From Candidatus Obscuribacter sp. (GTDB lineage Bacteria; Cyanobacteriota; Vampirovibrionia; Obscuribacterales; Obscuribacteraceae), in contig JADJQZ010000001.1 of the NCBI GenBank assembly GCA_016712465.1, forward strand, positions 62,001-126,000: a stretch of DNA of 64,000 nt, given 5' to 3'. Positions 1 to 8,459 of the stretch are shown here, piece after piece (positions within the stretch are counted from its first letter, which is position 1; each line of letters starts with the position of its first letter). The notes under the pieces were generated by a model that saw nothing but the letters and a program-made list of their open reading frames with translations, did not search any database and had not been told where the DNA came from. A program made the translations under genes and the position numbers.

Positions 1-1
1 T

Positions 2-223
2 CAGTGCGACAGGGTCATCTACCTGGGCGAGACGCTCACGGCAGAAGATCATCAGGTGATCCAGCGTACCTTCGACAAGCTGGTGCCGCACTACCCGGCT
101 TCGGTCATCGCCGAAGCTTCTGAAATCGTCGCTTCCCCTTCGCTTCGCCGCAGAATGCGCGAGCAAGATCCGGCTAACTTCCGCGGTCGTCGGGAAGACG
201 ACAGCGAGTCCAATTCCAACTGA
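2..223 (+). CDS. 3' end of an unrecognised gene (cut by window edge)
   Basis: An open frame runs from the first bases of the window to a TGA at 221-223, giving 73 residues with no upstream start visible. The end is rich in Arg, Glu, Asp, Ser and Asn (RRMREQDPANFRGRREDD), a typical soluble C-terminal tail. The stop lies 13 bases before the ATG of the next gene, so the two are probably co-transcribed. No family is recognised from this fragment. Confidence 0.6.
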   Translation, partial: QCDRVIYLGETLTAEDHQVIQRTFDKLVPHYPASVIAEASEIVASPSLRRRMREQDPANFRGRREDDSESNSN

Positions 224-236
224 ATAGGAGCTTAAA

Positions 237-614
237 ATGCCCGACTCTTACGTCATGCACATGATTGTGCAAACTCTGCTTCTCACTCTCTCGCTGCTCT
301 ATGTCGTGCCTGCCGTCACCGATGGTGGTGTGGCTGTGCGTCGCAGCAGCTTCCTGCGCGGTGCCCTGGGCCTGGTGGTCCTGGCTCTGGGCAACAAGAT
401 TCTCTGGCACGCGCTGGTGGCAATGGGTGCCATGCAGGCTGCCCCGACCGCCATCTTCACCGTCGGCGTCATCGCCTGGCTGGTGAATGCGGTGGTCATC
501 TTCCTGACCGGCAAAATCATGCCGGGCGTTCTGTTCGTGCGCAGCTTCAGCACTTCTCTGGGCGCCTCCCTGGTGCTCATGCTGTGCGGCTGGCTGATCA
601 CCTGGTTGATCTGA
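237..614 (+). CDS. small polytopic membrane protein, holin-like in size
   Basis: A 125-residue protein, almost entirely hydrophobic. About four membrane segments are visible: residues 5-27, 41-62, 70-92 and 105-125. It starts at ATG 237 behind an AGGAG at 227-231. There is no signal peptide or catalytic motif. Size and topology resemble small phage-holin-superfamily or DUF membrane proteins, but this is resemblance only. It follows closely on the truncated upstream gene and is followed by a GC-rich hairpin at 643-678, which probably ends the unit. Confidence 0.75.
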   Translation: MPDSYVMHMIVQTLLLTLSLLYVVPAVTDGGVAVRRSSFLRGALGLVVLALGNKILWHALVAMGAMQAAPTAIFTVGVIAWLVNAVVIFLTGKIMPGVLFVRSFSTSLGASLVLMLCGWLITWLI

Positions 615-642
615 CGGACTGAAGCGACAGTGCTCTGGAAAG

Positions 643-678
643 CCCGCCCGAGATTCCGTTCAAGACGGCTCGGGCGGG
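643..678 (+). terminator. GC-rich hairpin after the small membrane gene
   Basis: A perfect 10-bp stem pairs 643-652 (CCCGCCCGAG) with 669-678. The downstream sequence is pyrimidine-rich (TCCTCCTGTCGT) but has no true T-run, so this is a weak terminator or a processing hairpin between two plus-strand genes. Confidence 0.45.
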
Positions 679-730
679 TCCTCCTGTCGTTTCGCAATTG
701 ACTTGCAAGCCAAGAGAAAAGGACCCCCGA

Positions 731-1615
731 ATGACCAATGCCAAAGGCGAGCCGGTCTCGCTTCCTGCTTCCCCGCTTCTCTCTTTTGACGATATGCGCT
801 TCGTGCTCGCTCTCTGCCTGGAAGCCGGCAAAATTGCCATTGCCATGCGAGCCGGGGTCGATATTTCCACCAAATTCAACGCCGAAGATCTGGTAACCAC
901 CGCCGACAAGGCTCTTTCGGAGCTGATCATGAAGCGGCTTGCCGAGCGCTTTCCGGAAGACCTGGTGCTATCGGAGGAGGCGCCCTGGCTTGCCGCCAAT
1001 GACGGACGCCGCCGCTGGATCATCGATCCCATCGATGGTACCAAGTTCTATGTGGACGGTTCCGGCAAATACGCCATCATGGTGGGTTTGATCGTGGACG
1101 GTCGAGAAGCCTTCGGGGCTCTGGCCATCCCGGCTCGTGATGTGGCTTTCATGGGAGGACCTGGTCTGGGTGCCTTCGTCTATCGGGAGGAGGCACTCAC
1201 ACCGCTCGCCGGTGCCGTCTCCGCTCTCGATTCTGACTACCAGCTCGGTGCAAGACCGCTTCGGCTGATGGTCAGCAAGAATGATCTGAATGCCAATCCC
1301 TGGCTCAAGGAACTGCCCGGGGTGGAGCTGGTTACCGCTTCCAGTATCGGCTTTGATGTCTACGAATTGCATCTGCGGCTGGCCGATCTCTTCGTCCACA
1401 TTCGTCCCACCCTCGGTTACTGGGATACCGCTGCTTCGGGTGCCGTGGCACAGTCCATGGGCTTTGAAGTGGGCAGCGAGAAGGCTGATTTTCTCAGCTA
1501 CGGCTACGAGAGCCCCACTCATCTGCCCCACGTTGTGATCGGTAAGCCCGGTGCTCTCAAGGTCTGGCGGTGCTTGTTTGAAGAGCACTGCCGCCGCGCT
1601 GCCGCCGCTGACTGA
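731..1615 (+). CDS. inositol monophosphatase / CysQ-family phosphatase
   Basis: A 294-residue member of the Mg-dependent, Li-sensitive sugar-phosphate phosphatase family (inositol monophosphatase, 3'(2'),5'-bisphosphate nucleotidase CysQ, FBPase). The metal-binding signatures are all present: DLVTTADKA near residue 55, LSEEAP (metal-binding Glu) near 85, the hallmark IDPIDGTKFY near 105 and a C-terminal YWDTAASGA. The family hydrolyses phosphate monoesters of inositol or of adenosine 3',5'-bisphosphate in the cytoplasm; which substrate applies cannot be told. ATG 731 is chosen over a TTG at 698 because AAAAGGA lies 7 bases before it. A strong terminator follows at 1653-1715. Confidence 0.88.
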   Translation: MTNAKGEPVSLPASPLLSFDDMRFVLALCLEAGKIAIAMRAGVDISTKFNAEDLVTTADKALSELIMKRLAERFPEDLVLSEEAPWLAANDGRRRWIIDPIDGTKFYVDGSGKYAIMVGLIVDGREAFGALAIPARDVAFMGGPGLGAFVYREEALTPLAGAVSALDSDYQLGARPLRLMVSKNDLNANPWLKELPGVELVTASSIGFDVYELHLRLADLFVHIRPTLGYWDTAASGAVAQSMGFEVGSEKADFLSYGYESPTHLPHVVIGKPGALKVWRCLFEEHCRRAAAAD

Positions 1616-1652
1616 TTCGCTGTAGCGAATTTCGAAGCGGCTCGATGTTTGA

Positions 1653-1715
1653 AGACCGGCTGAAGCAAGCGCGAAGCATTCTAATGCTTCCAGCTCTTCA
1701 GCCGGTCTCCTTTTT
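1653..1715 (+). terminator. nested-hairpin terminator after the phosphatase gene
   Basis: A perfect 13-bp stem pairs 1653-1665 (AGACCGGCTGAAG) with 1696-1708. The loop itself contains a 7-bp hairpin (GAAGCAT/ATGCTTC). The stem is followed by CCTTTTTGC, as in an intrinsic terminator on the plus strand. Confidence 0.8.
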
Positions 1716-1780
1716 GCAGTGAGGCTATGCAAGAATATAGTATAAATCTCGAAAAAAGCTTCGCTTGAAGCTTGATTGTT

Positions 1781-1810
1781 CGGTTCGGTTCGGTTCGGTT
1801 CGGTTCGGTT
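1781..1810. repeat. tandem repeat, six copies of CGGTT
   Basis: Six perfect 5-bp units in a row between two convergent genes, directly before a second hairpin. No open frame of merit crosses it. Confidence 0.9.
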
Positions 1811-1822
1811 CTTGCCGATGGA

Positions 1823-1875
1823 CTCGTCGGTTCGCCCGGTCCGGTACCCGGGTGAACCGACGAGGTGCTCTTTTT
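1823..1875 (+). terminator. second hairpin terminator in the convergent gap
   Basis: A 17-18-bp near-perfect stem pairs 1823-1839 with 1847-1864 (CTCGTCGGTTC against GAACCGACGAG), then GTGCTCTTTTT. It lies 110 bases beyond the first terminator. Confidence 0.6.
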
Positions 1876-1952
1876 CAGGGCTTTCTAGGTCTGTCTTTTG
1901 ACCCTGGGGCGGGCGAAACTGTCAGGTCAGGGCCGGTATTGCCCCTTGCCAT

Positions 1953-2738
1953 TCAGCCGCCGAAGAGAAGACCGCCCTTGGGATTGTGCCGCAGGATGTA
2001 GCCGTAGCCGCCGCGCAGATGGGCCAGGAAGTCGCAGAAGCTGGGGTGAAAGGCCATCTGCCAGCCGTCCTTCAGATTGGGGGCGCTGAAGGTGAACGGC
2101 TGTTCGAAGCCCGCGCGAGCCTGGCTGAGCATCTGGGGAAACTGCTCACGCAGCACGTCTTCCCCCTGGATCTGGCTGTAGAGGCGCTTCGGTGCGGCAC
2201 CGCGCACAGCCACCAGGAAGAGCCGCTGCTTTTCCTCCTCGCCGGGGCGCACCTCTTGCAAGCGGCAGGTCGCTTGCAGCAGCAGGCAGGCGAAGCTGTT
2301 CTTCTTGCTGCTTTGCAGAGGCAGACCGGTCTTGGCCGAGAGAGCGTTCTTGTCCACGTAGAGTTGCGCCGGCTCGCCCAACGGGTTCTTGACCACGGCC
2401 ACGCCGGCTTGCCGGCAGGGCTCCACCAGGCATTCACAGACGGCGTGGAAGAGACCGGTGGGGATCAGACCGCTGCCGAATTCCACCAGCATGTCTTCCA
2501 CGCAACGCTCGCTTCCGAGCCTCAGTACGCCTGCGGCCTCTTCGAAGATGCCGTCTTCCGGTTTGCGGCTCTGGAAGCCGTGGACCTGAGCGAGCACCTG
2601 CCCGGCCGCCTGTAGGCTTGCCACTCCCACGAGGGGAACGATCAACATTTCGCCTTCCTGGTGGGCGCCCTGCAGAATGGCGGCCTTCTTGTTGATGAGC
2701 TTGACCAGGTCTTCGTCGCAAGTGATGAAATGGGCCAT
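1953..2738 (-). CDS. unrecognised soluble protein, 261 aa
   Basis: Starts at ATG 2738 behind AAGGA and reads MAHFITCDEDLVKLINKKAA. No signal peptide or membrane segment is seen. It is rich in Cys in the middle (CVEDM, CECLVEPC, SFACLLLQATC) and ends in a Gly-rich tail. I do not recognise the family. An antisense open frame covers most of the same region (1986-2615), but this strand has the better ribosome binding site and amino-acid composition. The gene stands alone and is convergent with the phosphatase gene. Confidence 0.65.
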   Translation of the reverse strand: MAHFITCDEDLVKLINKKAAILQGAHQEGEMLIVPLVGVASLQAAGQVLAQVHGFQSRKPEDGIFEEAAGVLRLGSERCVEDMLVEFGSGLIPTGLFHAVCECLVEPCRQAGVAVVKNPLGEPAQLYVDKNALSAKTGLPLQSSKKNSFACLLLQATCRLQEVRPGEEEKQRLFLVAVRGAAPKRLYSQIQGEDVLREQFPQMLSQARAGFEQPFTFSAPNLKDGWQMAFHPSFCDFLAHLRGGYGYILRHNPKGGLLFGG

Positions 2739-3604
2739 GGAAGTTCCTTGGTTGAAAAAAAGGTGTGAGAAGATCTGCGACTCGTTGTCGCTTACAGATG
2801 GCGTTGGTGAAGTTTTCTGCCTGGTGTGAAACCTTTCCTGAATTTAAAAGTGATGATGAAACTGCTTCAATTCATGACAAAAAAAGAGCCTTTATCTCAA
2901 GCTGGAAGCTGTTTCGATGCGTAGGTGTCCCCTGTTTACAATTGGCGTTGACGCTGGCATGCTGCTGAAAAAACGCGCCACTATGGAAGGTGGCGCGCCG
3001 GAACCGCGGCGATTGCTGTTTCTTTGCGAAAATTGGCAGTAGCATGGCAGTTGCATTAAATCAGGAGCTTGCTAATTCTTGTTGAGGAAAGCCTTACTGC
3101 CTGCCGATGGGGAAGGTCTTTGAAGAATTTGCAGATTTAAGATTGGCACCCTCATTTGACCGGATCTTGACAGTTTCTGCCCTTATTGTGTGTTGTAGAA
3201 AAGCACCGAGCTTAAAATCCCGCCAGAACAACCAAGCAGCGATACTACCCACGGTATCGCTGTTTTGTTTTGCGATTTTCTTGCTGTTGTGCGTAAGTGG
3301 CTCGCTGTGCGAGCCGGCGCCAGGTGTGAAAGGTGGAATGTCTTAGTGGTGTTACGAATGTTAGTGTCGGTCTTGGTCGGCACTTATGTCCTGCGGTGCC
3401 TGAATGACTTGGTTCTCGACCTCATTTGTGATGATGATAAGTGGTCTTTTGATTTATCCAATCCATGACTGCCGGTTTCGGCTTTTATTTTTGAGAGGAA
3501 GCAACCAGCACCACTAACCTACTTGTTTCAGGCTCTTTAGTTTCTGTCGGGATGACGGCGTGTAAGCCCCCGGCATGGCAAAGTAATTTCACTGGAGAAG
3601 CGAT
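2739..3604. other. intergenic, 866 bp, with an orphan minus-strand terminator
   Basis: No convincing gene of normal size. It holds a hairpin with a U-run in minus orientation (2968-2997) and a minus-strand open frame 3383-3183 (66 aa, GTG start behind AGGA, hydrophobic stretch near the end) that could be a small protein feeding that terminator. Base composition is lower in GC than the neighbours. Confidence 0.4.
2968..2997 (-). terminator. orphan intrinsic terminator
   Basis: The stem CGCGCCAC (2974-2981) pairs with 2990-2997. Read on the minus strand it is followed by six T (2968-2973). No recognised minus-strand gene lies upstream of it within 600 bp. Confidence 0.6.
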
Positions 3605-4132
3605 TTGAACACCCTCAACTTTCTCGATCCGCTCCTGTCCGTGGCTTCCCATGGCGAGACCCGGGATTCCCATCGGCGCTCCTTCTGGACGGGCATCAAG
3701 AGCGAGTACCTCTTGCCTGACTTCTTCTCACTGGCCGGCAAGGCCGTGCCCGGAGCGAACACCGGTCTGGAGCGGGCGCTTTCTGCCTTCTTCAAGCCCG
3801 AGGTGGTTCGCTTTCTGCTGCAACTGCCCAATACCTACTGGTTCTACCGACTTCTGCGTGAGTCCGTCATGGTGCGTGCCGCCACGCCGGTGTCGGTGGA
3901 TGTCGCCGACGACCGCATCGATGGGGCCATGATGAACCTGGCGGTGCAGCGCCTGCGTGCCAAGCATGTGGATGGTTTCGATCTGAGCATGCCGCTCCTT
4001 TCCCTCAGTCCCGCTGAGCTTTGCGCACGCTCGGTGCGCGGTCTGATCCTGCTGCGCCCCATGAGCGACGGCAAGACCGAGCAGATCGAAGTGAATCCGC
4101 TTCTGGCTGCGGCGGCACCGGTGGTGGCTTGA
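3605..4132 (+). CDS. unrecognised protein, 175 aa
   Basis: The TTG start at 3605 has GGAG 8 bases upstream. The protein begins MNTLNFLDPLLSVASHGETR and is soluble with mixed charge. It ends in a hydrophobic Ala/Val stretch. A plus-strand terminator at 4202-4240 supports the orientation over the antisense frame 3728-4243. The family is not recognised. Confidence 0.6.
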   Translation: MNTLNFLDPLLSVASHGETRDSHRRSFWTGIKSEYLLPDFFSLAGKAVPGANTGLERALSAFFKPEVVRFLLQLPNTYWFYRLLRESVMVRAATPVSVDVADDRIDGAMMNLAVQRLRAKHVDGFDLSMPLLSLSPAELCARSVRGLILLRPMSDGKTEQIEVNPLLAAAAPVVA

Positions 4133-4201
4133 AGTCGCCGCGGGCAAGGTTCTGGTGACTTCTTCCGGCAGTCTTTCGGCTAGTTGACGGACCCGCCGAC
4201 C

Positions 4202-4240
4202 AGGCAGGGAGGAAGCCCGCGCTTCTTCCCTGCCTTTGTT
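4202..4240 (+). terminator. intrinsic terminator
   Basis: A 14-bp stem pairs AGGCAGGGAGGAAG (4202-4215) with 4222-4235, with one G-U pair, followed by TTGTT. Confidence 0.75.
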
Positions 4241-4251
4241 CATTGATGGTC

Positions 4252-4367
<116 letters not shown>

Positions 4368-4507
4368 CAGTTGGATACTAAAAAATGTAGTATGCGCTGA
4401 AGGCCGTGCCTCGCCGGAGAAAGCATTTTCTTGCCTGACTGTTTTTGCTTTACGATAGCTGGTCGTAGAGGCTGCTGCTTGTTGCTGGTGCTGTGGGAGG
4501 CAAGGCT

Positions 4508-5734
4508 CTAAAGTCGGCTGAAAATAAGGAAACTGGTGTCGTCTGCACCGGTTTCCGCCACCGGCTTGTTGAGAATGAGGCGGCGCAGTTTGTCTGGATT
4601 GGGACCGACTGAGCGCAGGAAGTTTTTGAAGGCGCGCAGGTTGCCGTAACCAAATCGGTCATAGACACCATCACTGGCCATAACCACAGTATCACCGTGG
4701 TTGAGGCGCACTACTTCATGGCCTGGCTTCATGAGCGAGTACATATCATTACCCAGACCCAGACCGCCGCCTTTGGCATCAAGTTGGTGCACCCGGCCGC
4801 TTTTGCGAATTAGAAAGGCAAACTGCGAACTGGCAGTGGCGGTGTCCAGTTTATTAGTCACCGGATCAAAGGTACTGAGCGCTGCTGTAATTGCGCGTTC
4901 GTCGCTTGCGTCCAGCTTTTTGTCGACCAGGGTTAGTATTTCACTGGCATCTTTGCCTTTTGCTTTCGGCAGCACGGCGTCCATGGCGGCGTGCACGGTG
5001 ACTGCTTTCTTGGCTGCGCCGACGCCGTGACCTTCCACGTCCATGGCGCTCAAAATCACCTTGCCGTCCGGAGTTTTCCCCACTCTTAGCAAGTCGCCCC
5101 TGGCCTGGCCGGGTACGGCCGACTGCGTGAAGCCGGAGATTTGCAATTTCCCGTTTCGATAGTTGGACAAATTGTAAGTCTTCTCCCAGCGGTTTTGCAG
5201 GGAGAGAAGCGCTTTGCCGCCATCGGAATCGGCTTTGCGGATGGCATAATCCACCAGCAGGGAAGGCGGCGCCAGACGGGCTGTGACTCTGTTGCTCAGA
5301 CCTTTGGCCGCCAGTCCGATGCCGGTGTCTACCAGGAAGGAGCCCAGGCTGTCTCTGGTTACGGCTATGTTCTCTTGCATATTTTCGCCGGATTGCCAGG
5401 TATCTTTTACTGCTGTTCCGAACTTGCTCCAGCGCTGACCGGTCAATTCGTCATAGGCAAACTTGGTGGTCATGGCCATGCCTGTGCCCATAGCGATTAC
5501 TCGGCCCGGTGCTCCCAGCCTGCTCATAATTCCGAGGCCGGTGCCGACAGCGGCGGACGTAGCCAGTTCGTTCAGTTTGCTCTGGGGATTTTCCAGCGTG
5601 TCTTTGACGGCATATCCAACACCAAGAGAAATCATTTTGGCTTCGCGTCCGATGGCATAGGCTGTGTCTTGCAGCTTGCCTTCAGCGCCGGACTCAATTT
5701 TCTCCCGTGGTGCCTCGAATTCATTCTCTTTCAT
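4508..5734 (-). CDS. SpoIIE/PP2C-type serine phosphatase with novel N-terminal region
   Basis: A 408-residue protein. The C-terminal half (about 190-405) is a SpoIIE/RsbU-type PP2C domain. DVEGHGVGAAKK matches the metal-binding D-x-x-G-H-G motif, VVMASDGVYDRFG matches the DG motif, and ADDTSFLIF matches the final DD motif. The family removes phosphate from Ser/Thr, often on anti-anti-sigma factors in partner-switching cascades. The N-terminal 180 residues are Gly/Ala-rich with amphipathic or weakly hydrophobic segments and no recognised domain. No anti-sigma partner lies nearby, so the target is unknown. Confidence 0.82.
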   Translation of the reverse strand: MKENEFEAPREKIESGAEGKLQDTAYAIGREAKMISLGVGYAVKDTLENPQSKLNELATSAAVGTGLGIMSRLGAPGRVIAMGTGMAMTTKFAYDELTGQRWSKFGTAVKDTWQSGENMQENIAVTRDSLGSFLVDTGIGLAAKGLSNRVTARLAPPSLLVDYAIRKADSDGGKALLSLQNRWEKTYNLSNYRNGKLQISGFTQSAVPGQARGDLLRVGKTPDGKVILSAMDVEGHGVGAAKKAVTVHAAMDAVLPKAKGKDASEILTLVDKKLDASDERAITAALSTFDPVTNKLDTATASSQFAFLIRKSGRVHQLDAKGGGLGLGNDMYSLMKPGHEVVRLNHGDTVVMASDGVYDRFGYGNLRAFKNFLRSVGPNPDKLRRLILNKPVAETGADDTSFLIFSRL

Positions 5735-5906
5735 ACAGGATGACCTCGCGGGGGCGTTCCAGTGATTCCTTAGATTGAAAGACTGAAAGCATGATACGAC
5801 CCAACTGTGTTGAAGGTGTGACTATTTGTCCAATTGGTTAAAAATGCAGGGGCTCCGATGTTTACGTAATACTACGCAATAGAGTAAAATGGCGAAATTT
5901 TTTAAA

Positions 5907-5941
5907 GACGAAAAGCGGCCTGTTGTTAGCAGGTCGCTTTT
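5907..5941 (-). terminator. bidirectional-looking terminator
   Basis: A 12-bp stem pairs AAAAGCGGCCTG (5911-5922) with 5930-5941, with one G-U pair. The minus-strand copy ends in CTTTT with further T downstream, fitting the end of the 5958-6662 gene. Confidence 0.65.
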
Positions 5942-5957
5942 CTGTTTGGTTTAAAAG

Positions 5958-6662
5958 TTACTGGAGATGATACAAGTGCAGGTCGCTCAATTGCGTCAGT
6001 TCCAAATTGGGCATGACGAATTCCGTCAGGCATGCCTGGCCGTCAACTGTGTATGTCCAGCCGTCTCCGCTGTAAAGTTCGGTAAGACGGCAGCAGTGAT
6101 AGAGAAAACGGCGCAACATCGCAGTCGATCTGTCTGAAGCCAGGTAGCGCTCCAGGTCGATATAGCGATGGTCTTCCTTGCCGAGGCTATGGACATCTGC
6201 CAGGCTGAAGCCGCACTCCTTCTCCAGTTGGGCAAAGGTGAGCTTTTTGAGGTCGGCTAAGGCGGAGTCCATATCCCGGGCCAGCTGCGGGTAATCTTTT
6301 TGGCACTCGAGCAGTACGTTGGCCCAGTGAGCGGGAGCCGGATAACAGGCTGACTGCTCTTCGCAAGTAAAGATGGCCAGGTAAAACTGCATCCCTTTCT
6401 TGCGCTGGGCGGCAATGTAGTTGGCGGTATGACCGACCGCTACCAGCATGGTATCAGCATCTCCGTCCAGTTCATCCATTCTCTTTAGACCTGACTCGTC
6501 CATGACCATGACAAACTTGCGTCCCTCGTCTATGGCCAGCTTGGTCGGCGTATCCGGGCTGCGCACAATTCGTCCGAAAACAGATTGGGTCGTATTTGCT
6601 GCTTGCAGATTGCTGCAAAAGAGAGCGATGCTCTCCGGTAATTCTTCAATAGTAAGACTCAT
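5958..6662 (-). CDS. unrecognised soluble protein, 234 aa
   Basis: ATG 6662 is preferred to GTG 6668 because GGGAG lies about 7 bases upstream. The protein reads MSLTIEELPESIALFCSN, is acidic and soluble, and carries several Cys and a C-terminal LSDLHLYHLQ. There is no recognised motif. It has its own terminator and lies 54 bases past the AI-2E permease gene on the same strand, so it may be the last gene of that unit. Confidence 0.68.
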   Translation of the reverse strand: MSLTIEELPESIALFCSNLQAANTTQSVFGRIVRSPDTPTKLAIDEGRKFVMVMDESGLKRMDELDGDADTMLVAVGHTANYIAAQRKKGMQFYLAIFTCEEQSACYPAPAHWANVLLECQKDYPQLARDMDSALADLKKLTFAQLEKECGFSLADVHSLGKEDHRYIDLERYLASDRSTAMLRRFLYHCCRLTELYSGDGWTYTVDGQACLTEFVMPNLELTQLSDLHLYHLQ

Positions 6663-6716
6663 GAGCACTCTCCCAGGCGAGTGTTTTTGTGAAGTTAAGA
6701 GCGCTTTGTTTGCCGC

Positions 6717-7820
6717 TTAGTGGAAGGGTACCGGGGCGAACTCTTTAATCAGTCGCGCCAGTCTTTCCTTGAGGAACTTGCCAAAGCTGTTAAGCCTTGC
6801 CAATGCAGTAGGCGGACGGCAGTCAGGACCCTCATCTTTCGCTTCCGGCAGAGGTGGTAGCAGTCTGTCCAGTACAACTTTGATGGCAGCCGCCACCGGT
6901 ATGGAGAGCAGCATCCCCAATCCACCGCCGATGGTTTCTCCTGCCAGTACTGCAAAGATGGTCACCAGCGAAGGTAGTTCCACGGCATGTCCGACCACCC
7001 TTGGCACCACCAGATAGTCTTCCACCATGCGACCGGCATAGAGTATGGCGATGACTATGCCTGCATCGGAAAGACCAAGTTGAGCACCGGCTACCAGAAG
7101 CACCACGCCAAGGGCAATCATGGGTCCGATAAAGGGCACTATTTCCATGACCCCGATAAACACCGACAAGAGTAGCGCATAATGCACGTGGTGAAAGCTC
7201 AACACACTGAAGGCGAAGAGCGACATGACGGCGATCAGGAAAGCTTGACCGAGCAAGTATTTGCCCAGTTTGCTGTCGATGTCGCCGGCCATTTCCGAGA
7301 CTTCCTGCCGTCTATTTTCAGGCACGAAGCGCAGCGCAAAACGCCCCAACTTCTTGCCGTCGATAGTCATGTAGATCGAGGTGATGAGGAAGATAAGCAG
7401 GCTCAGAAAGCTATGAGTGAGCAAGTGTCCCAGTGCTAAGATCTCGGTGGGTTTCTCCACCAGATGTCCTTGAATTTGCTCGCTCAAGCCGGCCATCACC
7501 TGGGCTACATCGAGTTGCCAGCCGGTCAGGGCTGCCACCTGACCAACCACATTCTCGACCAGATGTTGTCGATTGTCGAACAATGCCACCAACTCTTCGG
7601 CAAAGAGAGGAGCAAAGTGCAAGATCACATAGCCGAAGGCGCCAAGCGCAGTCAGGTAGATGAGGACGATGGCGGCGGTGCGACCGATATAGATTGCCAG
7701 CCTGTTCACCGGTCTGCTCAACATATAGGCCAGTACGGCACCGGCGATAAAGGGCGGTAGTTGCACCCGCACCAGATAAAGTAACCAGACGGCTAAAGCA
7801 AAGGTAAGCCAACGAAGCAT
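6717..7820 (-). CDS. AI-2E family transporter (PerM/YdiK-like permease)
   Basis: A 367-residue inner-membrane protein with about eight membrane segments arranged as in the AI-2E exporter family: two short N-terminal segments, a long soluble middle (about 70-150) and a C-terminal membrane block. The hallmark GVMEIVPFIGPMIAL, then VEDYLVVPRVVG and the GGGLGMLLSIP turn are clear. Some members move AI-2 signal or sodium/lithium; others have unknown cargo. The start at ATG 7820 follows AGGAG. The C-terminal tail is basic. No quorum-sensing gene is nearby. Confidence 0.88.
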   Translation of the reverse strand: MLRWLTFALAVWLLYLVRVQLPPFIAGAVLAYMLSRPVNRLAIYIGRTAAIVLIYLTALGAFGYVILHFAPLFAEELVALFDNRQHLVENVVGQVAALTGWQLDVAQVMAGLSEQIQGHLVEKPTEILALGHLLTHSFLSLLIFLITSIYMTIDGKKLGRFALRFVPENRRQEVSEMAGDIDSKLGKYLLGQAFLIAVMSLFAFSVLSFHHVHYALLLSVFIGVMEIVPFIGPMIALGVVLLVAGAQLGLSDAGIVIAILYAGRMVEDYLVVPRVVGHAVELPSLVTIFAVLAGETIGGGLGMLLSIPVAAAIKVVLDRLLPPLPEAKDEGPDCRPPTALARLNSFGKFLKERLARLIKEFAPVPFH

Positions 7821-7903
7821 AATTACTCCTGTGTTGTTAGTAAGAAAAATGGGTTTGCCGGTAAGCCTCGGCGCTGAAGTCAGGCTTCCGCACCGACCGG
7901 GTT

Positions 7904-8344
7904 TCAGGCTGCTTGTTCCGGCAACCAGGTGAATTCGATTAACTCGACGCTCATGTCTTCATCGATGGAAAATTCCAGCTTCACCCGGTCTCCGACCTTG
8001 ACCAGGGGCAGATCGATAAAGCCGTAGTCATCCGAGAAGCGCAGCATATTGCCGCCATCCAACTGTGGCAGAGAGCGGTCGAGCTTTACAGCCAGATGAA
8101 AGTAGTTGGCATTGTCGACGGCAACAGTTCTTTCAACCACTCCGGTGGCTGTGATGGTGTCATCGTCGCTCTCTCCATAAGCTCCTCCGACGTCGGCAAG
8201 CTTTGCTTTGTCGAATGATGCAGGCTCTTTCGGTGCTCCGGACAAACTTTTGATCAAGAGCCAGATCAGCACCAGCGCCACTGCAAGCGCTAGAACCGCT
8301 GTGGAGGGTGAGGTCTCGGCCAGGGATTTGAAAATGTCGGACAT
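7904..8344 (-). CDS. membrane-anchored hypothetical protein, 146 aa
   Basis: One N-terminal membrane helix (about residues 13-33) is followed by a soluble domain of about 105 residues rich in beta-prone sequence (TGVVERTVAV, DRVKLEFSIDED). The start at ATG 8344 follows GAGGAG. The sequence hints at an OB-like or NfeD-like small beta domain, but no signature confirms it. It lies 83 bases upstream of the permease gene on the same strand and may share its operon. Confidence 0.72.
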   Translation of the reverse strand: MSDIFKSLAETSPSTAVLALAVALVLIWLLIKSLSGAPKEPASFDKAKLADVGGAYGESDDDTITATGVVERTVAVDNANYFHLAVKLDRSLPQLDGGNMLRFSDDYGFIDLPLVKVGDRVKLEFSIDEDMSVELIEFTWLPEQAA

Positions 8345-8381
8345 GGGATTTCTCCTCAGTATAAATATGCATTAGGTAAGG

Positions 8382-8410
8382 AAAAGGCGCCGCTTGAGTA
8401 CAGCGGCGCC
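8382..8410 (-). terminator. intrinsic terminator of the oligopeptidase gene
   Basis: A perfect 9-bp stem pairs GGCGCCGCT (8386-8394) with 8402-8410. On the minus strand it is followed by TTTTCC. Confidence 0.8.
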
Positions 8411-8459
8411 GGTGAAAACTTCGGTGCAGGTGCTTGCCCTGCCGGCCGAAAGTCTGCTC

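Noticed and set aside
1986..2615. 209-aa plus-strand open frame
   Set aside because: Antisense to the 261-aa minus-strand gene, which has the better ribosome binding site and composition.
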